The notes under the pieces: model-generated
Told to the model about the DNA's origin: nothing
Seen by the model: the letters and a program-made list of their open reading frames with translations, nothing else
The model's database searches: none
Position numbers and translations under genes: made by a program
In this document: positions 4,278-5,496 of the stretch, one piece after another
Layout of the letters: the number at the start of each line of letters is the position of its first letter
Position numbering within the stretch: position 1 is the stretch's first letter
From: Chloroflexota bacterium
GTDB lineage: Bacteria > Chloroflexota > Limnocylindria > Limnocylindrales > CSP1-4
Direction: 5' to 3'
DNA length: 5,496 bases
Assembly: GCA_021777365.1 (NCBI GenBank)
Contig: JAJYDP010000371.1
Span: 1 to 5,496 of the forward strand

Positions 4278-5496
4278 ATGGACGCCACGTTGTCGGTCTC
4301 CACGCCAGCGGCCGTCACTGACGGACGGCCCGCACTTGTGCTGCCGCTGCGCCAGCTGGTGCAGCTGTCGATCTACTGGTTCGGCATCAATGCGATCTGG
4401 GGCGCCATCGACGGCGTCATCCTCCAGGCGCGGATGGAATCGTTCGTCGGCGTCGGCAGCGCGGGACTGGCCCTGGCTGCCGCCAAGCTCGGCGGCGTGA
4501 TCGTCGCCATCCTTGTCCAGCCCACGGTGGGCTCCATCAGCGACTACACGATGAGCCGGTGGGGCCGCCGCAAGCCGTACATCGCGATCGGCGCGGTGCT
4601 CGATGTGCTCTTCCTGATCGGCATCGCCACGTCGAACGTGTTCCTCGTCCTGGCGGCCTTCCTGGTCCTGCTCCAGTTCAGCAGCAACTTCGCCCAGGGG
4701 CCGTTCCAGGGCTACGTGCCGGACCTTGTGCCGGCGCCCCAGGTCGGCCTGGCCAGCGCGCTGGTCGGCGTCATGACCGTCCTGGGCGTCCTGGGCGGCC
4801 AGGTGATCGGCTACACGGGCTTCCTGCTGGGGGACGACTTCACGCTGCCGACGATCGCCGTCGGCCTGATCGAGCTCGCCACGGCCATCGGCACGCTCCT
4901 GTGGGTCCAGGAGGGCCGCCGGCCGAAGGACCGCGAGGGGCGGCCGTGGCGCGCGGTCGCCGCCGAGGCGTGGGGCACCGACATCCTGCGCGAGCGCAGC
5001 TACGTCTGGCTTGTGGCGTCGCGGCTGTGCATCCTCGCCGGCGTCGGGATGATCTACAACCTCAACGTCTTCTACATGGACCGCTCGATGGGCCTGGCGT
5101 CCACAGACAAGGCGCTGTGGGGCTACATCGCGAGCATCTGCATCGCGGTGACGATCCTCGTCGTCTCGATCCCGGCGGCCAGGCTGGGAGACCGGTACGG
5201 CCGCAAGGCGGTGATCTACGGAGCGTGCGCCGTCGGCGCGGCCGGCATGGGCGTGCTCGTGCTCGCTCCAGTCATGTGGATCGGGATCGTCGGCATCGTG
5301 GGCGCCGCCGCCGCCGCGGGCTCGTTCCTGGCGGTGGACTGGGCGCTCATGACCGACATCATCCCGAAGGCGTCGTCCGGGCGGTACATGGGCATGAGCA
5401 ACGTGGCGACCGCCTCCGCGGGCCAGGTCGCCCTGATCGTGGGCGGGCCGCTCCTGACCCTGCTCCCGGGTGGAGCGGGGCCGCGGGCCAGATCGG
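4278..5496 (+). CDS. MFS transporter of the SLC45/GPH sugar-carrier type (3' end beyond window)
   Basis: This is a cytoplasmic-membrane secondary carrier, with 406 complete codons visible and no stop. About 20 polar residues precede TM1 (about 27-48). The loop after TM2 carries the family signature 'GSISDYTMSRWGRRKPYI' (85-102), a form typical of SLC45/sucrose and GPH-type proton or sodium symporters. TM3 to TM6 follow to about residue 210. A basic central loop (about 212-245) separates the halves. The second half repeats the motif as 'ARLGDRYGRKAVI' (from about residue 301, with Asp305 and Arg309). It also has 'VDWALMTDIIP' and 'SGRYMGMSNVATASAGQ', frequent in this group. Around 11 of the expected 12 helices are in view. 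Sugars or glycosides are the usual substrates of relatives, but the substrate here cannot be told from sequence. It follows the sigma factor by 25 nt and is probably in the same operon. Confidence 0.92.
   Translation, partial: MDATLSVSTPAAVTDGRPALVLPLRQLVQLSIYWFGINAIWGAIDGVILQARMESFVGVGSAGLALAAAKLGGVIVAILVQPTVGSISDYTMSRWGRRKPYIAIGAVLDVLFLIGIATSNVFLVLAAFLVLLQFSSNFAQGPFQGYVPDLVPAPQVGLASALVGVMTVLGVLGGQVIGYTGFLLGDDFTLPTIAVGLIELATAIGTLLWVQEGRRPKDREGRPWRAVAAEAWGTDILRERSYVWLVASRLCILAGVGMIYNLNVFYMDRSMGLASTDKALWGYIASICIAVTILVVSIPAARLGDRYGRKAVIYGACAVGAAGMGVLVLAPVMWIGIVGIVGAAAAAGSFLAVDWALMTDIIPKASSGRYMGMSNVATASAGQVALIVGGPLLTLLPGGAGPRARS

Noticed and set aside
2920..4500. Plus-strand open frame of 526 codons across the regulator and sigma factor
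   Set aside because: It is antisense to the regulator and out of frame with the sigma factor and transporter, all of which are convincing. It shows low-complexity composition.
1..5496. CRISPR array, tRNA/rRNA genes, transposase or phage genes
   Set aside because: No regularly spaced repeats of CRISPR size, no cloverleaf or rRNA-like sequence, and no recombinase or transposase motifs were seen on either strand.

Overview
The window is very GC-rich (roughly 70% or more by eye), with G/C at almost every third codon position, strong Shine-Dalgarno sites and short intergenic gaps. It is ordinary bacterial chromosome. The protein styles suggest a high-GC soil or environmental bacterium, either Chloroflexota (Limnocylindria-like) or Actinomycetota: a membrane DesK/ComP-type sensor kinase, a NarL-type regulator, a small ECF sigma factor and an SLC45/GPH-like MFS carrier. 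The sequence alone does not decide between these. I saw no tRNA, rRNA, CRISPR array, insertion sequence or phage gene.

Layout. Bases 1-178 (minus) hold the 5' part of tatA, the pore-forming subunit of twin-arginine export, cut by the window edge. A 373-nt non-coding gap with several inverted repeats follows. Bases 552-2273 (plus) encode a 573-aa multi-TM histidine kinase with an apparent PDZ-like extracytoplasmic sensor. It converges on a minus-strand gene (start 2740) for a stand-alone receiver-like protein that lacks the phospho-acceptor Asp and the conserved Lys. That reading frame runs 259 nt into the kinase gene on the opposite strand. One base fewer in a G6 run would end it neatly outside the kinase. 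Upstream of it on the same strand is a canonical NarL/LuxR response regulator (2833-3525, minus). A divergent 184-nt regulatory gap with short repeats separates this from a plus-strand unit of an ECF sigma factor (3710-4252) and, 25 nt later, an MFS transporter (4278 to the window end, truncated).

How they may work together. The kinase and the NarL-type regulator are of matching families (HisKA_3 with NarL/FixJ), so they are a plausible cognate pair although they face each other rather than forming one operon. The degenerate receiver between them could modulate the pair without being phosphorylated itself. The sigma factor and transporter look co-transcribed, and no anti-sigma gene is visible. 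Most of the window is standard signalling and transport genes. The features most worth a second look are the degenerate receiver with its possible frameshift, the PDZ-like sensor, and the repeat-rich intergenic regions.
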